Below the pieces are notes generated by a model. The model saw nothing but the letters and a program-made list of their open reading frames with translations, did no database searches and had not been told where the DNA came from. A program made the translations under genes and the position numbers. A stretch of 16,179 nt of DNA from JAYVYM01 sp046593925 (GTDB taxonomy: Bacteria > Actinomycetota > Actinomycetes > Mycobacteriales > SCTD01), in the NCBI GenBank assembly GCA_046593925.1, contig JBKJQN010000066.1, positions 1 to 16,179 of the forward strand, in the 5' to 3' direction. Every line of letters starts with the position of its first letter. Position 1 is the stretch's first letter. Below, piece after piece: positions 14,355 to 16,179 of this stretch.

Positions 14355-15940
14355 GCGAGGTCGACCGCCCGCGCCGCCCGGGCCCCGATCGAGGTCGCGA
14401 TGGCGTCCAGCAGCTCGCCCGGCACGGCAGTGTCGACACCCAGCGCCATCAGCGCATCGCCCCCCTGCCGGGTGCGGCTGACCTGCGCGCCGGCGATGTT
14501 GATGCCCGCTGCCCCGAGCGCCGCGCCGATTCGGCCGACGACGCCCGGCCCGTCGGAGTAGCGGAAGACCAGCAGGTGGTCGCTGAGCACCACCTCGACG
14601 TCGAACCCGTCGACCCCGGTGAGCTTCTCGACCTGGCGCGTCCCGGTCAGTGTGCCGGCGACCGACACCGTCGCGCCGTCGGCGAGCACCCCGCGCAGCC
14701 GTATCTCGTTGCGGTAGTCGCCGCTCTCCGCGGTCGTCGTGAGGCTGACCTCGACGCCCCGGGCCACCGCCAGCGCCGGCGCGTTGACGAAGGTGACCCG
14801 CTCCTCCACGACGTCAGCGAAGACCCCCTTGAGCGCAGCCAACTGCAGGACGGAGACGTCCAGGACGGAGATCTCGCCGCACACCTGGACCTCCAGGGTC
14901 GCGGCGACCCCACCGGCGAGCGCGGTGAAGACCCGCCCGAGCTTCTCGACCAGCGGCAGCGCCGGGCGCAACTCCTCGGCAACGACTCCGCCGGCCTGCA
15001 CGTTGACGGCGTCCGGGACGAACTCACCCGCAAGGGCCAGGCGTACCGAGCGCGCCACGGCGATGCCCGCCTTGTCCTGCGCCTCGACGGTCGACGCGCC
15101 GAGGTGCGGGGCGACGACGACGGAGTCGAAACCGAACAGCGGTGAGCTGGTGGTCGGCTCGGCCTCGAACACGTCCAGGCCGGCTCCCGCCACGGTGCCC
15201 GCCGCGAGCGCCTCGGCGAGCGCCGCCTCATCGACCAGGCCGCCTCGGGCCGCGTTGATGATCCGTACCGACGGCTTGCACATCGCCAGCTGCGCACGAC
15301 CGATCAGGCCGACGGTCTCCGGCGTCTTCGGCAGATGGATCGAGATGAAGTCGCTCTCGCGCAGCAGCTCCTCCAGGCTGACCAGCCGCACCCCGATCTG
15401 CGCCGCCCGCGTCGTCGTGATGTACGGGTCGTACGCCAGCAGGCGGGTCCCGAAGGCCGACATGCGCTGCGCGAACAGCACCCCGATCCGGCCGAGACCG
15501 ACCACACCGACGGTCTTGTCGGCGATCTCGACGCCGGTCCAGCGCGAGCGCTCCCAGCGGCCGGCTTTCAGGGCGGCGCTGGCCGGCGCGGTATGACGGG
15601 CGCAGGCCAGCAGCAGCGCGACGGCCTGCTCCGCGGCGCTGACGATGTTGGACAGCGGCGCGTTGACGACCATCACCCCGCGCGTCGTTGCGGCGGCCAC
15701 ATCGACGTTGTCGAGGCCGATGCCGGCCCGCGCCACGACCTTGAGCCGCGGCGCCGCTGCGAGGGCCTCGGCGTCGATGCGGGTGGCGCTGCGCACCAGC
15801 ACGGCATCGGCGTCAGCGAGCGCCGGCAGCAGCGCCGAACGGTCGGCTCCATCGACGTGCCGCACCTGAAGGCCGTCGCCGAGCACCTCGATGACGGAGG
15901 GCGCCAGCTCCTCGGCGATCAGCACGACAGGCAGGGTCAC
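14351..15940 (-). CDS. serA: D-3-phosphoglycerate dehydrogenase
   Basis: A 529-aa type I PGDH, close to the 528 aa of the M. tuberculosis enzyme. It oxidises 3-phosphoglycerate to 3-phosphohydroxypyruvate with NAD+, the first step of serine synthesis. The Rossmann motif is GLGRIG (148-153). The catalytic set is R232 (NAARGG), E261 (FEAEP) and H279 (APHLGAST). An intervening ASB domain (about 315-450) is followed by an ACT domain (about 455-525; DGPGVVGRIGAALGAAGINIA), which bind effector and serine in known type I enzymes. GTG at 15940 is preceded by GAGG at 7 nt and gives VTLPVVLIAEE; the upstream extension is unlikely to be translated. The downstream hydrolase overlaps its stop. In many actinobacteria serA follows ilvC; the upstream gene is outside this window. 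Confidence 0.97.
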   Translation of the reverse strand: MTLPVVLIAEELAPSVIEVLGDGLQVRHVDGADRSALLPALADADAVLVRSATRIDAEALAAAPRLKVVARAGIGLDNVDVAAATTRGVMVVNAPLSNIVSAAEQAVALLLACARHTAPASAALKAGRWERSRWTGVEIADKTVGVVGLGRIGVLFAQRMSAFGTRLLAYDPYITTTRAAQIGVRLVSLEELLRESDFISIHLPKTPETVGLIGRAQLAMCKPSVRIINAARGGLVDEAALAEALAAGTVAGAGLDVFEAEPTTSSPLFGFDSVVVAPHLGASTVEAQDKAGIAVARSVRLALAGEFVPDAVNVQAGGVVAEELRPALPLVEKLGRVFTALAGGVAATLEVQVCGEISVLDVSVLQLAALKGVFADVVEERVTFVNAPALAVARGVEVSLTTTAESGDYRNEIRLRGVLADGATVSVAGTLTGTRQVEKLTGVDGFDVEVVLSDHLLVFRYSDGPGVVGRIGAALGAAGINIAGAQVSRTRQGGDALMALGVDTAVPGELLDAIATSIGARAARAVDLA

Positions 15941-15977
15941 GGGTGTCCTCGGGGCTGCGGGAGCTCGCTGGGGGGCA

Positions 15978-15989
15978 CCCACCGGTGGG
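15978..15989. repeat. 12-bp perfect palindrome in the serA 5' region
   Basis: CCCACCGGTGGG is self-complementary and lies about 38 nt before the serA start codon, between the candidate -10 box and the Shine-Dalgarno. It could be an operator or a small hairpin in the 5' UTR. Confidence 0.5.
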
Positions 15990-16008
15990 CTCGCGCCGAT
16001 GGACGATG

Positions 16009-16014
16009 AGCCTA
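16009..16014 (-). promoter_or_regulatory. Candidate -10 box for serA
   Basis: The minus strand reads TAGGCT, a common actinobacterial -10 sequence. It would place a transcription start near 16001 and a 5' UTR of about 60 nt before the serA GTG. No convincing -35 hexamer is present at 16-18 nt, so this is tentative. serA may instead be read from upstream genes. Confidence 0.3.
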
Positions 16015-16143
16015 GCGGTGTACTGCGCCACCCTCATGTTGCTGGCGCATCGTGCCGAACCGGAAACGGTGCAGATCCGTCCGAGCTGCCGAGCCCCCCG
16101 GAGCACCGTGCCCGTCTCCCCGCCCCCCTCCCCCCCGCTGCCG

Positions 16144-16179
16144 GCCCTGCCAGCCCTGCCAGCCCTGCCAGCCCTGCCA
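16144..16179. repeat. 9-bp tandem repeat at the right edge
   Basis: Four perfect copies of GCCCTGCCA run to the last base, so the array may continue beyond the window. The unit is three codons long and would be in-frame if coding (ALP on plus, WQG on minus). A C-rich stretch (about 16111-16137) precedes it on the plus strand. It lies upstream of serA, probably in the gap behind the preceding gene. Confidence 0.85.

Noticed and set aside
1..16179. CRISPR arrays, prophage or insertion-sequence genes
   Set aside because: No spaced direct repeats, cas-like proteins, integrase, transposase or phage structural genes were recognised in any frame.

Overview
The window is very G+C-rich DNA with strong G/C third-position bias, frequent GTG starts and 4-bp stop/start overlaps. 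Gene order and the actinobacterial-type GluRS, LeuA, SerA and tRNA-Gln point to Actinomycetota. A Geodermatophilales- or Frankiales-like lineage is a guess from gene content; I cannot place it further.

Most of the window is a minus-strand block of core metabolism, read from high to low coordinates: serA (15940-14351), an alpha/beta hydrolase overlapping serA by 4 bp, a leuA leader region, leuA, leuB, ilvE and cimA (ending at 7478). After an interruption the strand resumes with a fumarylacetoacetate-hydrolase-family gene and gltX (4-bp overlap), then tRNA-Gln(CUG) and tRNA-Glu(CUC). The block covers serine synthesis (SerA) and leucine synthesis (LeuA, LeuB). It also covers citramalate-dependent isoleucine precursor synthesis (CimA, which shares LeuB) and the final branched-chain transamination (IlvE). 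leuCD and ilvBNC are not in the window and may lie upstream or elsewhere. gltX sits beside both tRNAs that a non-discriminating GluRS would charge.

Between cimA and the FAH-family gene, about 2600-7450 is an accessory-looking interval on mixed strands. It holds a plus-strand phospholipase-D-like protein (HKD family), a Phd/VapB-type antitoxin and a PIN toxin that is frameshifted and lacks an expected catalytic aspartate. On the minus strand it has a rifampin ADP-ribosyltransferase (arr) and a DinB-family protein with a pentapeptide-like N-terminus. A non-coding stretch with a 13-bp inverted repeat follows, then a frameshifted and truncated SRPBCC-family pseudogene. Two independent wrecks beside a resistance gene suggest an insertion or decay hotspot inside an otherwise conserved operon region.

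The most interesting regulatory signal is upstream of leuA. A 14-codon leader ORF has four consecutive leucine codons (CTC CTG CTT CTG). It is followed by two mutually exclusive pairings, one of which masks the leuA Shine-Dalgarno. A near-perfect 26-bp palindrome lies just upstream. Other structural points are paired hairpins before ilvE, a 5x CCGCG tract inside leuB, a 9-bp tandem repeat running off the right edge, and a tRNA promoter whose -35 box overlaps the gltX stop codon. I see no clearly new multi-gene system. The candidates most worth checking are the leuA leader and the decayed toxin-antitoxin/arr island.
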